The position numbers were made by a program, and so were the translations under genes. From Dyella nitratireducens (GTDB taxonomy: Bacteria; Pseudomonadota; Gammaproteobacteria; Xanthomonadales; Rhodanobacteraceae), in contig NZ_BMJA01000002.1 of assembly GCF_014642835.1 (NCBI RefSeq), positions 1,240,867 through 1,304,866 of the forward strand: a stretch of DNA of 64,000 nt. The letters run 5' to 3'. Positions 7,915 through 16,390 of the stretch are shown one piece after another (positions within the stretch are counted from its first letter, which is position 1; every line of letters starts with the position of its first letter). The notes beneath the pieces are model-generated. The model worked only from the letters and a program-made list of their open reading frames with translations. It searched no databases and was not told the DNA's origin.

Positions 7915-9756
7915 ATGACGTTGGCCGTGCCCACGACGATCCAGTCGATACTCGACGCTGCAAACGATCCGACCCAAAGGCTGGATGAACAGTCACTACT
8001 GAGCGCGCTCTCGCCTTTCGTCAATACACGGGCCACTCTGAGCGAATTGGAGCAAAAAGGGGCCGCCGCTGAAATTGTCGCGTGGCATTTGGTGCGCACG
8101 GAAGGCGAGCGCAGGGAACCATGGGGTCTTTATTGGAGGTCGTTTTACTCAGACGACAAGTTGCCGCCGAGACACATTCCAGACCTAGCCGAGGTCGACG
8201 ATGACATTGTTGGGCATTGGATCGAGCGTCTCGGCACTGTCAAACATCCGCTGATAGCGGCGCGATACGCGGATTTGGCTTGGACGATCGGCAAATATTT
8301 AAAACAGTCCGCTGACAAGCGGCCAGAGTGTTTGGCGCCAGCGCTCTCTATCCCCGTGTCCATCGACGTCGCTTACGCAGCGATCGACAACTATATTGAA
8401 ACGATAGAACGGGGCGTTGCCAAAGACGATTACCACCTGTGGTTTCTGATGGCACGCGCCATTGAACTGGCCGTACTGATTCAGAATCAAGTCAAAATCG
8501 AAGCGGTTAAGTCGGCCCTGTTTCGTTTGCATCGGCGTTTTGCGGCGCAAGAGGGGTTTCATTATTGGTGGAAATTAGACGAGCTCATTTCCCCGTTCGA
8601 GCGCAAATTAAATCTCGCGCCGACGGAGACTGCGGAGCTTAAAGCGTGGTTACGAAAAGTCGTTGACGCGAGTAGCGATGAAACAACAACGGCAACGTTT
8701 GACCCTGATCGTGCGACGTTTGCTGCCGATCGCCTCATTGCCAGGCTGGACAGCAACGATGCGGAGATACCGAAGATCGTGTTGCAGTCCGGCCGCGCGA
8801 AAGAACACCTTGCACAACAGTCCACAGCGATGCTGGCGCAATCGTTCTTGGCCGACGTGGTCGCGCGCTACCGAAAACATCACTTGATGGCAGACGTCGC
8901 CCAGGTTGAGCAAGTCATTCGATCCCGAGCCGCGGAAGCCAATGCGCAGCTAAAAACCACTGGCGCCCCGATCGATATTCCGGAAGAGCATTTGAACCAA
9001 TGGGTCGAGCGGCTCATGAGTGGCTCGCTCACCGACGCGTTGTATCGCATAGGTATGGCATGTTTGGTGAGAGAGGGAGAGGTAAAGAAAAATCTGCAAA
9101 GAATGGCGAAAGAGGCGCCACTGATCTCGCGGATTGCTATTCAGGTGACCAATGAAGAGGGATTTGCCGAATCGACCATCGGCTCCGTCGAGGATGACTT
9201 GAATGGTCGGGCGATTCGGATGGCGGCCGATCAATTCAACATCGACGCGTTTTTTCTTCATGTGGCCTATACCCGCGTCACAGAGAAGTATGGTCTTGAG
9301 ACTGAGGCATTGGTCGACCACATTCAGTCCGCTCCGTTCTTTTCGCCGGAACGGGCTTGGATGCTGCGCGAAGGCTTAGCAGCGTGGTCAGCCGGGGATA
9401 GCGTCAAGGCGATACACGTGCTCGTTCCACAAGTGGAAGCTGCTTGCCGCGAACTTCTCGTCTTGTCCGGTGTGTCGGTACGGGTTCCCAACTCTTGGGC
9501 GGGAGGCACCAAGGTGAAAGGAATGGGTGAAGTCTTGTGCGATGGCGTCTTCCAACGCGGGGAGCTGAAAGACGTCGGCTTTCATCTTCGCGCGCTTTAC
9601 ACGGATCCACGTGGGCTCAACCTCCGAAACAAGCTTGCACACGGACTGGTCCACGAAGGATTTCTGGATTTAGGCGTTGCCCACCTTGTCGTGCATTCAC
9701 TGCTGCTCTTGGCTACGTTCCGCGTTGTGCCGCACCCGTCGGTGCCAACGCCGTGA
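7915..9756 (+). CDS. DUF4209-type protein with HEPN-like R-x4-H motif
   Basis: 613 aa from the ATG at 7915, preceded by GAAGGAG at a good distance; an in-frame start at 7888 lacks such a site. The protein is mostly helical. The last ~110 residues match the DUF4209 pattern: VGFHLRALYTDPRGLNLRNKLAHGLV. Within this, RNKLAH is the R-x4-H motif of HEPN domains, many of which are RNases in defence and toxin systems. It lies 150 bp downstream of capW on the same strand and converges with tnpS. It may be an independent abortive-infection gene or an accessory of the island; RNase activity is inferred only from the motif. Confidence 0.75.
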   Translation: MTLAVPTTIQSILDAANDPTQRLDEQSLLSALSPFVNTRATLSELEQKGAAAEIVAWHLVRTEGERREPWGLYWRSFYSDDKLPPRHIPDLAEVDDDIVGHWIERLGTVKHPLIAARYADLAWTIGKYLKQSADKRPECLAPALSIPVSIDVAYAAIDNYIETIERGVAKDDYHLWFLMARAIELAVLIQNQVKIEAVKSALFRLHRRFAAQEGFHYWWKLDELISPFERKLNLAPTETAELKAWLRKVVDASSDETTTATFDPDRATFAADRLIARLDSNDAEIPKIVLQSGRAKEHLAQQSTAMLAQSFLADVVARYRKHHLMADVAQVEQVIRSRAAEANAQLKTTGAPIDIPEEHLNQWVERLMSGSLTDALYRIGMACLVREGEVKKNLQRMAKEAPLISRIAIQVTNEEGFAESTIGSVEDDLNGRAIRMAADQFNIDAFFLHVAYTRVTEKYGLETEALVDHIQSAPFFSPERAWMLREGLAAWSAGDSVKAIHVLVPQVEAACRELLVLSGVSVRVPNSWAGGTKVKGMGEVLCDGVFQRGELKDVGFHLRALYTDPRGLNLRNKLAHGLVHEGFLDLGVAHLVVHSLLLLATFRVVPHPSVPTP

Positions 9757-9868
9757 GCGAGCATGGGAATGCGCCCGAGGCAAACGACTGGGGATATCTG
9801 ACGAATCAAAATTGGCCGGCTTGATGCGTATGGGCGAGCTCGGCAATGGACGTCATATCGAAGTTCGT

Positions 9869-10948
9869 CTATTTCAGCAAACGCGCTGCAGGGTTGTCTT
9901 CCGCTCGCCCCGACTGGAAGTATCCGATAACACTCGCCACGGAACGATGTTCGGTCATGGCCATCACGGCCGGCAACGGCACGCCTTGCTTGCCAGCTTC
10001 GGTGACGAAGCCCGACCGCAGACTGTGTGCGCCAAAATCCCCCTTCAAGCCCGCCAGAGCGGCCCGTCGCTTGACGATCGTAGCCACCGAACCGGGCAAC
10101 AGGGCAGGGCCAACCCTGTCTTTCCAGATCCGCCGGAATATCGCCCCCTCATGGATCTTGGCCGCCTCGATCCAGGCTGACAGCGCCTGAGCACCGCGCC
10201 CCAGGATGGGCTTGTCCGGCGTCGAATCCGCTTTCACTCCGGCCTGCTGCGTTTTCGAATACTCCAACCGATAGATGTAGCCATCATCACCCGCCTTGCG
10301 CAGATCGCGCATGTCGGCTGCAGCGATCTCACTGCGCCGACGTCCGCCGCTTGCAAAGCCAAAACAGAGTAGGGCGCGATCGCGCAACCCTTCCAGCGAA
10401 CCGTCGCAAGTCGCCAGCATGGCTTCCAGCTCTTGGCGCGTGACCGCGGTCTTCTTGGTCGGCCGTTCGCCCCGTTTGACGGACGAACGCCGAGCGCGAC
10501 TCAGCAGCGTACGAACGCTAGGCAGCTCACAGGGGTTCGTAAGCCGCTTGAGCTTGTGTGCGGTGGACAGCACCGCTACGCGCTGGGTCACGGTCGAGAG
10601 TTTCAGCGATCCAAGCTTGGCTTTGAGGCCCGCGGCCACTAACGACTGATCAACGGTGGCCGGCAATTCGCTGATCAGGCCGACCTTGTTTTTACGCTGG
10701 ATGTGATCAACCAGAAACTGGATCACCACGGCCTCGTTTACCGGCAACGTCAGCTCGATGCCGAAGCGGGCCTGGTGCCAGCCGGCCCAGTAGCGTAGCG
10801 CGGCGGCGTAGCTGCGCGTGGTATTGGCCGCGGCCGCCTCGGCCAGCAATTCGCGCACGGCGTCGGCCGATTGCTGGGCCAGCTGTTCTGGCAACACCAG
10901 ACCGGAGGGGGATGCGGCGATACTCGGAAGAGTGTTATTTTTCTTCAT
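9869..10948 (-). CDS. tnpS: Tyrosine recombinase, TnpS-type cointegrate resolvase
   Basis: 359 aa. The catalytic set is visible: first Arg region in FASGGRRRSEI, AHSLRSGF with the H-x-x-R, TEHRS with the second His, and the Tyr in IGYFQSGRA. An N-terminal SAM-like core-binding domain (res ~30-150) precedes it. Identification as TnpS rather than a phage integrase rests on the divergent neighbour, a KfrA_N/coiled-coil TnpT, with a ~100-bp res-like gap between them, as in the Tn4651/Tn5041 branch of Tn3-family transposons. There it resolves cointegrates made by replicative transposition. No tnpA is present in the window, so the element is incomplete. Confidence 0.8.
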   Translation of the reverse strand: MKKNNTLPSIAASPSGLVLPEQLAQQSADAVRELLAEAAAANTTRSYAAALRYWAGWHQARFGIELTLPVNEAVVIQFLVDHIQRKNKVGLISELPATVDQSLVAAGLKAKLGSLKLSTVTQRVAVLSTAHKLKRLTNPCELPSVRTLLSRARRSSVKRGERPTKKTAVTRQELEAMLATCDGSLEGLRDRALLCFGFASGGRRRSEIAAADMRDLRKAGDDGYIYRLEYSKTQQAGVKADSTPDKPILGRGAQALSAWIEAAKIHEGAIFRRIWKDRVGPALLPGSVATIVKRRAALAGLKGDFGAHSLRSGFVTEAGKQGVPLPAVMAMTEHRSVASVIGYFQSGRAEDNPAARLLK

Positions 10949-11052
10949 AATATGTAATGTATATTACGAAATAGGGCACATACTGGTGATAATCATCACT
11001 TATCGCGAGTACGTCAAGGCCAGAGCAGGGCGCCGATCGAGGAGACATCTAA
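10948..11052. other. Candidate res/core site between tnpS and tnpT
   Basis: The 104-bp gap between the divergent genes starts with TAATAT-GTAATGT-ATATTA (10948-10966), two inverted six-base arms around a seven-base spacer, the geometry of a tyrosine-recombinase core. It overlaps the tnpS start codon. A second dyad (TGGTGATAATCATCACTTA, 10983-11001) follows and could be the TnpT accessory site. The 12-base TAATGTATATTA recurs, inverted, at 13327-13338. Confidence 0.5.
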
Positions 11053-11928
11053 ATGCCTAAAGGCATCACCCAAGAACAGGTCAACGCCGCCGCCGACGCG
11101 CTCGTTGCCGCCGGCGACAAACCGACTGTGGAAAAAATTCGTCAGGCGCTCGGCACTGGCTCGCCGAATACGGTGATGCGGATGCTGGATACGTGGCGCA
11201 GCTCGTTAGCTCAGCGGCTTCAAGAAGTCATTAAACTTCCCGGTGTGCCGCCCGAAGCAGGGCAGGCGTTTGCCGAGGTGTGGCGACTAGCCGTAGCACA
11301 GGCGGAGACCCTCGCTCGCACAGCTTTAGTGGAAGACCAAAATGCACTCTTTGCCGCGCAAACGTCCCTAGCCCAAGAACAAAAGTTGTGGGAAATCGCG
11401 CTCAATGAAGCGCAAACCAATGCGGCTGAAAGCACAGCCAAGCTGACTCAAGCTGATGTGCAATTGTGCGAACGTCAGACCCTCGTGGAACAGCTGGAAG
11501 CGCAGCGACTGGATCTGATGCACCAACGTGATCGATTGCAAGTGCAGCTCGAACAGCAGCGAGTTGAGCTAGATGAGTTACGCACCGAATATAGCATCGT
11601 GCAGGAGCATGTGCGCACTGTTGAGGATCGCTCTCATCAGCAGGTCGATCGAGCCCGTCTGGAGATTAAATCAGTGCAGCAACGCTTGGAGCGTGAACAG
11701 CGTGAACACAGCAAGCTCGTCGCGCAACTGACGGCGCAGCAGGAAGAATTGCGTGTCACCGTACGTGTTGCTGAACAGGCAGCGGCCCATCAGGCAGGAC
11801 GAGTTGCTGCGTTTGAAGCGACTCTAAGTCAATGGCGCAGCGCGTCGCCTTCTAAGCGAGCAGTCAAAAAATCTTTGCCTGGTGCAAAAGAAAGGCCAAA
11901 AAATCGTACGAGAAAGCACACGCGGTAG
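11053..11928 (+). CDS. tnpT: TnpT-type DNA-binding coiled-coil protein (KfrA_N)
   Basis: 291 aa. Residues ~1-60 are a KfrA_N-type DNA-binding domain (GITQEQVNAAADALVAAG, then KIRQALGTGSPNTVMRMLDTW). Residues ~75-265 form a long Gln/Glu/Leu-rich coiled coil, and the tail is Lys/Arg-rich. TnpT is the accessory protein of the TnpS resolvase in Tn4651-type elements. Start is supported by GAGG upstream (GAGGAGACATCTAA then ATG). A truncated and rearranged second copy lies at 16391-16740. Confidence 0.85.
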   Translation: MPKGITQEQVNAAADALVAAGDKPTVEKIRQALGTGSPNTVMRMLDTWRSSLAQRLQEVIKLPGVPPEAGQAFAEVWRLAVAQAETLARTALVEDQNALFAAQTSLAQEQKLWEIALNEAQTNAAESTAKLTQADVQLCERQTLVEQLEAQRLDLMHQRDRLQVQLEQQRVELDELRTEYSIVQEHVRTVEDRSHQQVDRARLEIKSVQQRLEREQREHSKLVAQLTAQQEELRVTVRVAEQAAAHQAGRVAAFEATLSQWRSASPSKRAVKKSLPGAKERPKNRTRKHTR

Positions 11929-11941
11929 ATCTGCTGGACGA

Positions 11942-12163
11942 TCATGGCTCTGGGAAGAGGCCATCTTCCTCGGGTGTTTCGTCGGGCAGCTCAGCCTGGA
12001 TAGCCATCCAGTGATCGCTCTCAAGCTTGCGAAGTCTTGCTTTGCCTGCATCAGTCAACTGGACAGGGTTATCCGTAGCAAGGCCTTGGTGAATGAGATC
12101 AAGTAAAAGAGGATGTCGAACTCCGCCAGCAGTGGCGCGAAGAGCATCAAGCGTCTCGGACAT
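11942..12163 (-). CDS. Small hypothetical protein (73 aa), winged-helix-like
   Basis: A short frame convergent with tnpT, ending 13 bp from its stop. The central segment LLLDLIHQGLATDNPVQLTDAGKARLRKLESDHW resembles the last helices and wing of a small winged-helix protein. The Shine-Dalgarno region is weak. Function unknown; it might be a fragment. Confidence 0.45.
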   Translation of the reverse strand: MSETLDALRATAGGVRHPLLLDLIHQGLATDNPVQLTDAGKARLRKLESDHWMAIQAELPDETPEEDGLFPEP

Positions 12164-12339
12164 GTAAAGAGCCTGCGGGGTGGTTGTAGTACCTCGTTAT
12201 CGGCATAAAGATGGTCTCATTGAGCCCGATATAACTCATTGCATTAAAGATGTAACTTCGGCTGCCGAAATATTGATTGGAAAGTTCTCGGTTTTGCTCA
12301 ATTTCAGTCGCATCACCGCAAGCCGGTCAAGGAGAATTC

Positions 12340-13131
12340 TTGAGCGATCAAGATGATGGCCCCGGGGCTGACAAAAAACTGCCGGAAGGATTGCAATATC
12401 TATCGAAAGTGTGGGAGCCAGTATGGTTTCTGCGCATCGCCTGCGTTCTGCTGTTCGCTGATATAGCTTTAGCGAACCTAACCGGTGGCGGGCTACTGCG
12501 ATGGGAATTTGATCTTCCTGCTTTGATGAACCACGCAGGCTATTTAGCGGCGAGCCTATTGATCTTTTGCTTAATCATGTCGCTGGGTTTGCCATGCCTC
12601 GCTTTGTGTATTCAGTGGATGCTGACATGGCTGCCAATATCTTTAAGTAAACCTAGCCTCACCACCGATGAGGCGAGAAGCCTTGGTCTAGTTACACTCA
12701 CCGAACTGCGCGATCATGCTTATGCAGAGCAAAACCAATTCGTACTTAATATCGTCAAATTGTACGAGGCGCGGTTTAAGGCTGAACTTGCCGGTGATAG
12801 AGAGCTCGCATCATTGCTGTTCGGGTTTACTGCGTTAGCGCTGGCCGACCTATGCTGGGACGTGGGTGGGACCGCCAAAACTCTGTTGGCCACAATCTGG
12901 CCATCTGGGCAGCTAGGTATGGCCATCTTCGCCGGTTCACTCTTAGTTATTGGAATTCTCTTGAGGGAATGCTGGTTTCCCCCCAGCCGTAATTGGGTAC
13001 GGTTTCCATTGCTGGCAAGAGCTCTTGCGGACAAAGAGGCAGCAAGGAGACGGGAGGTTTACGGCGAAACAGATGTTCCTGCGTACCGTCGACAGCTGAG
13101 CACTCAATTTCGAGATCGCTCTAATTCATGA
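12340..13131 (+). CDS. Hypothetical multi-pass membrane protein
   Basis: A TTG at 12340 with AAGGAG five bases upstream gives 263 aa; a longer in-frame ATG at 12277 lacks a ribosome site. Four hydrophobic segments are visible: FLRIACVLLFADIALA, LAASLLIFCLIMSLGLPCL, a weaker one around LASLLFGFTALALADLCW, and MAIFAGSLLVIGILL. A charged loop (RDHAYAEQNQFVLNIVKLYEARFK) lies between the second and third. No family recognised. It lies between the two TAATGTATATTA sites together with tnpT, so it may be transposon cargo. Confidence 0.7.
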   Translation: MSDQDDGPGADKKLPEGLQYLSKVWEPVWFLRIACVLLFADIALANLTGGGLLRWEFDLPALMNHAGYLAASLLIFCLIMSLGLPCLALCIQWMLTWLPISLSKPSLTTDEARSLGLVTLTELRDHAYAEQNQFVLNIVKLYEARFKAELAGDRELASLLFGFTALALADLCWDVGGTAKTLLATIWPSGQLGMAIFAGSLLVIGILLRECWFPPSRNWVRFPLLARALADKEAARRREVYGETDVPAYRRQLSTQFRDRSNS

Positions 13132-13212
13132 AGCCAGGCCTTGCAGTGTCCGTGCCGATAGCCAGGCAATCGCAAGCCTCAGAGTTCTTCATCACGCCAT
13201 CCTGCCAAAAGG

Positions 13213-13265
13213 TGACACGGTTAGGCGGAGTGACATGGTTAAGTGGGTAAGTGACACGGTTAACT
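13213..13265 (+). repeat. Three tandem copies of GTGACAYGGTTA
   Basis: Copies start at 13213, 13231 and 13252 (spacings 18 and 21 bp): GTGACACGGTTA, GTGACATGGTTA, GTGACACGGTTA. Multiple short direct repeats of this type are found at ends of some insertion sequences (transposase binding sites, as in the IS21 family) or as regulator binding sites. No transposase gene is next to them. Confidence 0.55.
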
Positions 13266-13324
13266 GGATGACGACAGTTGGATGGGCGCCGATAAGCCGG
13301 CTGTATGGTCCATTCGTTATTTTA

Positions 13325-13340
13325 CATAATATACATTATG
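13325..13340 (-). repeat. Second copy of the tnpS core sequence
   Basis: The minus strand reads CATAATGTATATTATG, a dyad of CATAAT/ATTATG around GTAT. It contains the same 12 bases TAATGTATATTA as the tnpS-tnpT gap (10955-10966) in opposite orientation. The 13132-13434 gap otherwise holds only the GTGACAYGGTTA repeats. Confidence 0.5.
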
Positions 13341-13434
13341 CGCAATTTCATTATTCTAGCCACAGCTTGTGTCAGTTTCCAAACCCGGTTGCACTGGCCC
13401 ACAACCCGATTGCATTGATGCCCTAGTGCCGGTT

Positions 13435-13878
13435 TCAGAATTGAACCGCACCGCAGTCAAAATTTGGCTGCACTAGCTTTGAAGCCGACGAACGCATTAC
13501 GTAAAAGCCGCCGCCGTCGCTAGGCAGCCCTTCTTTGCGGAAATAGGCATCCAAGCGAGGGTTGAGGACGGCTTCGTAATACGTAGCATCCCACGGGTTG
13601 ACGGTTTCGACGATCCGGCGGAAGTTCCGAAACCATCCGCGCCCGCGCTCCTTTTCTAGGATAGAGATCGACGCAATATCGAGTGTCTCCACCCATCGAC
13701 CATCAAGCTTTCGGTGCGATCGTCGGACATACACTTTGAAGCCACGTCGGTGCAGATGAAGATTGTGGCGAACCAGATTGTTATCCGCAGCTTCCATCCA
13801 TACGACAACCTGTGCTTCGAGAGATGGCAGCCTCAAAATCGCTGCTTCACGATCGAGTTTCGAAAGTTCTGGTTTCAT
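13435..13878 (-). CDS. Hypothetical protein (147 aa)
   Basis: Soluble, basic protein without recognised motif. Notable stretches are HNLHLHRRGFKVYVRRSHR and GRGWFRNFRRIVETVNPWD. The start ATG at 13878 is three bases from the stop of the 61-aa gene upstream, so the two form an operon. No membrane segment or signal peptide. Unknown function. Confidence 0.6.
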   Translation of the reverse strand: MKPELSKLDREAAILRLPSLEAQVVVWMEAADNNLVRHNLHLHRRGFKVYVRRSHRKLDGRWVETLDIASISILEKERGRGWFRNFRRIVETVNPWDATYYEAVLNPRLDAYFRKEGLPSDGGGFYVMRSSASKLVQPNFDCGAVQF

Positions 13879-13880
13879 GA

Positions 13881-14066
13881 CTAAAGGTTGTTACTGTGCG
13901 GGATTCTTTTGCATATCACCGTCAGATTAATATCCGCACCATTTGCTTTTTGAACGGCCCGATCGATCTCTCGTGCAGCGACGACGCCATAGTCACGGCC
14001 ATCGTCACCCACGACATGATAGCGATCATCATTGAGCTGTGTTGCAGTGACATGAATTGTGGTCAT
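13881..14066 (-). CDS. Small hypothetical protein (61 aa)
   Basis: First gene of a two-gene minus-strand operon with the 147-aa gene. The sequence has a beta-hairpin look (QLNDDRYHVVGDDGRDYGVV) followed by a helix (AAREIDRAVQKANGADIN). No family recognised. Coding is supported mainly by the tight spacing to the next gene. Confidence 0.5.
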   Translation of the reverse strand: MTTIHVTATQLNDDRYHVVGDDGRDYGVVAAREIDRAVQKANGADINLTVICKRIPHSNNL

Positions 14067-14157
14067 CGAGATATCCGTAAAGATCTTTGTAAGTTAGTAG
14101 ACCTTATCGACTCCAGTCATCCCTGCCTCCCCTAGTTCCCTGCCCTCCACTATAAGC

Positions 14158-14859
14158 TCAGTCCGGCAATGGGGTGCTCGGGTCGATCGCGAGCTTCATG
14201 GCCGGGAACGCCGCCACAAGCATCTTTGCGAAGTCCACACTCGTATTCATTTGCTTTGCTCCACACAGGAGCGCGTATTGACTAAAAGCAAGCATCGCTA
14301 GCGCCAACATCATCATGATGATAGCGCCAGTCGATAGCACCCAAGGATTAAAGGCGAGAGCATCGTTCAAATAGCGACGCACAACCAGTTGCCCGCCGTG
14401 CACTGCGCCGTGCAAGTCTCGCTTCTCCAGCACCAAGGCTGCGCCAAACAACTTCCCCAACATGTCATCCGGCTTGCCAATTTGGCGAACGATCTCCTCA
14501 CCGACTCGCTCGGCGAGGTGGTCAAAAGTTATGGATATCTTGTCGTCCTCTAGGAACGCACGAACCTGTTCGTCCGTGGTCAGATGTGGAGACCCGAAAT
14601 AGATCGCCCGCATGTAGCGCTCGAGCTGAGGGCGGAACAGCGCCTCAGCGGCGCTTCCATACTGAATCGGATCGACCATAAGCAGGCGTGTTGCAGCTGC
14701 CGCGGCGTCGATTGATGCCTTGAGCAAAGGAAGCGCGACGCATTGGCGCGACGTGCTCTTTTCGAAGACGAATTGAGCCAGCTGCCCGGTCAACTGCTCA
14801 ATGAGTTGGTTGGCTGTGGTCGCGTGCGAAATCGTCGCAGCCGTCTCGGTCTCCCACAT
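14158..14859 (-). CDS. Hypothetical helical protein (233 aa), possibly DUF6988-like
   Basis: Mostly alpha-helical. The central part LFRPQLERYMRAIYFGS, FLEDDKISITFDHLAER and LEKRDLHGAVHGGQ recalls a group of HEPN-like proteins (I believe DUF6988), with a His-containing helix near residue 160. One hydrophobic stretch near residue 175-195 (VLSTGAIIMMMLALAMLAFS) may be a membrane segment. No operon partner: the neighbouring lipoprotein gene is divergent. Function unknown. Confidence 0.6.
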   Translation of the reverse strand: MWETETAATISHATTANQLIEQLTGQLAQFVFEKSTSRQCVALPLLKASIDAAAAATRLLMVDPIQYGSAAEALFRPQLERYMRAIYFGSPHLTTDEQVRAFLEDDKISITFDHLAERVGEEIVRQIGKPDDMLGKLFGAALVLEKRDLHGAVHGGQLVVRRYLNDALAFNPWVLSTGAIIMMMLALAMLAFSQYALLCGAKQMNTSVDFAKMLVAAFPAMKLAIDPSTPLPD

Positions 14860-14938
14860 GACTCCCTACCCTCTAGTTATTCCTTTTCACCATTATAAGG
14901 ATCACCGCTACAATGACACCACATAGGATGGAGAACCC

Positions 14939-15673
14939 ATGCGAAACATAGTGTTGGCCGCGGCAATCACATGTGCCATAAGCGGTTGTAGCTCCTCAGA
15001 TGACGCCCCCCAAGCACAGCCCACTTACTCCGGAGCGCCGACGGTCAAAGCGCTCCCGTTCTCAGTAGAGACTGCCTATGAGAGCGGGCTTTACCAGGGC
15101 AACTTAAAGGTCGCCAATATCGGTGTGGGTGTTAATGGAGGTTCCACGAAAGAATGGACAGCTACAGCAATCGCCATCGCACAGAAGATCGGCGGCGATG
15201 GCATCGACTCCGTGGAAGTATCTGTGCGTCGAAATGACATTCACGAAAAGCAGGGCGTTCGGTTCCGCGAGGTTGCGCACGCCTACTACAGCCCAAACAC
15301 GCAGCGCGACATCTGGTCTCGCGGGAAGCCTTGGCAGATTCTCCAGGCCGAACCAAGCGCGCTCTCCACGCAACAGGACGTCGACCTCTATGAGGAATAC
15401 GACGCACTCGAAAACAGCTACGAGAAGAAAGGCATGGATCCTGATGCCGCCGACAACAAGGCCGGGGCGGTGCTGGAGAAGAAATATCACCTGCCGGCAA
15501 ACTGGTCGTTACCATCAGGCAATGACATGAATCCAGAAGTTCCTCGCGACTCGATGAACGTCGATGACTCAGCCGCAGCATCAAACATCGCAGCGCTCAA
15601 TACCTGCCTGAGAGCAGACTCGGGTCCAAACCTGGTGCATTGCGATAGCGGCTCCACTGACACTACGCAGTAA
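14939..15673 (+). CDS. Lipoprotein, possibly DUF4875
   Basis: 244 aa with a lipoprotein signal: MRNIVLAAAITCAISGC, lipobox ISGC, mature Cys at 17 followed by SSSDD. The body reads YQGNLKVANIGVGVNGG, WTATAIAIAQKIGGDG, then RFREVAHAYYSP, which I associate with DUF4875, a family of unknown role. The next gene (PIN-like, 15689) starts 15 bases after its stop, so they are probably co-transcribed. Confidence 0.7.
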   Translation: MRNIVLAAAITCAISGCSSSDDAPQAQPTYSGAPTVKALPFSVETAYESGLYQGNLKVANIGVGVNGGSTKEWTATAIAIAQKIGGDGIDSVEVSVRRNDIHEKQGVRFREVAHAYYSPNTQRDIWSRGKPWQILQAEPSALSTQQDVDLYEEYDALENSYEKKGMDPDAADNKAGAVLEKKYHLPANWSLPSGNDMNPEVPRDSMNVDDSAAASNIAALNTCLRADSGPNLVHCDSGSTDTTQ

Positions 15674-15688
15674 TCCAGGAGTCTGCTT

Positions 15689-16219
15689 GTGTGGAAGGAC
15701 CTGGTAGCAATCGCCCTCGAAGATCCGTGTTCCCCCAAGGAAGCGGCAGAGGTTTTGGACAACTTGGCAAAGAAGGCGAAGGCTCGGTTTTACGCTGACG
15801 AGAACTTCCCGCTGCTTGCTGCGCAGGTGTTGCGAAAGATGGGGGGCAAGGTTAAGACTGCTGCCGAGGCCAACATGCTTGGATTTCCAGATGAGGCGCA
15901 CGCCGCTTACGCACTGAAGCGCAAGTTGATCCTAGTAACTTGCGATCGCGATTTTCTTAATCAAGCCAAGTTTCCCCTGATCAAATGTCCCGCCATCTTC
16001 GTGTTCAACTTCGGTGGCGGTTCGGAGCACGAGATCAGGCTGGCGTTTCGCTGCCTCGATGCGGTATTGAAAATGCCCCAATTCTTCGACAAATGGTGGC
16101 AGATTGACGCCTCTATAAATGAGTGGACCGAACTTACACGTCACTTAGACGGCACCGTCTCGCGAGGTCGATTCCGCGTTCACGGTGGACGGATAGAGCA
16201 GTGGCTGCCAGAAGACTAG
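15689..16219 (+). CDS. PIN-like protein, DUF5615 type
   Basis: 176 aa from a GTG with AGGAG upstream (CAGGAGTCTGCTT). Residues ~33-110 show the DUF5615/Mut7-C PIN-like pattern: RFYADENFPLLAAQVLRKMG with the first acidic residues, then LILVTCDRDFLNQ with the C-D-R-D-F element. Such domains are small nucleases, often toxins of toxin-antitoxin pairs, but no antitoxin-like partner is beside it. RNase activity is inferred from family only. Confidence 0.75.
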   Translation: MWKDLVAIALEDPCSPKEAAEVLDNLAKKAKARFYADENFPLLAAQVLRKMGGKVKTAAEANMLGFPDEAHAAYALKRKLILVTCDRDFLNQAKFPLIKCPAIFVFNFGGGSEHEIRLAFRCLDAVLKMPQFFDKWWQIDASINEWTELTRHLDGTVSRGRFRVHGGRIEQWLPED

Positions 16220-16390
16220 TCCCGCATGCCGATCAGCCTGTATGGAGATTCGCTCCGGAACGGGCGACGACGAAGCATCAATTGGATTGCGTTGCAGCCG
16301 CATCACACTGATGCACGACTTAACGTGGGTTCTTATCACACCGCTTGGCACGCAATACTTCATCCAGCCGACTGAGTACCTCAGGGACAC

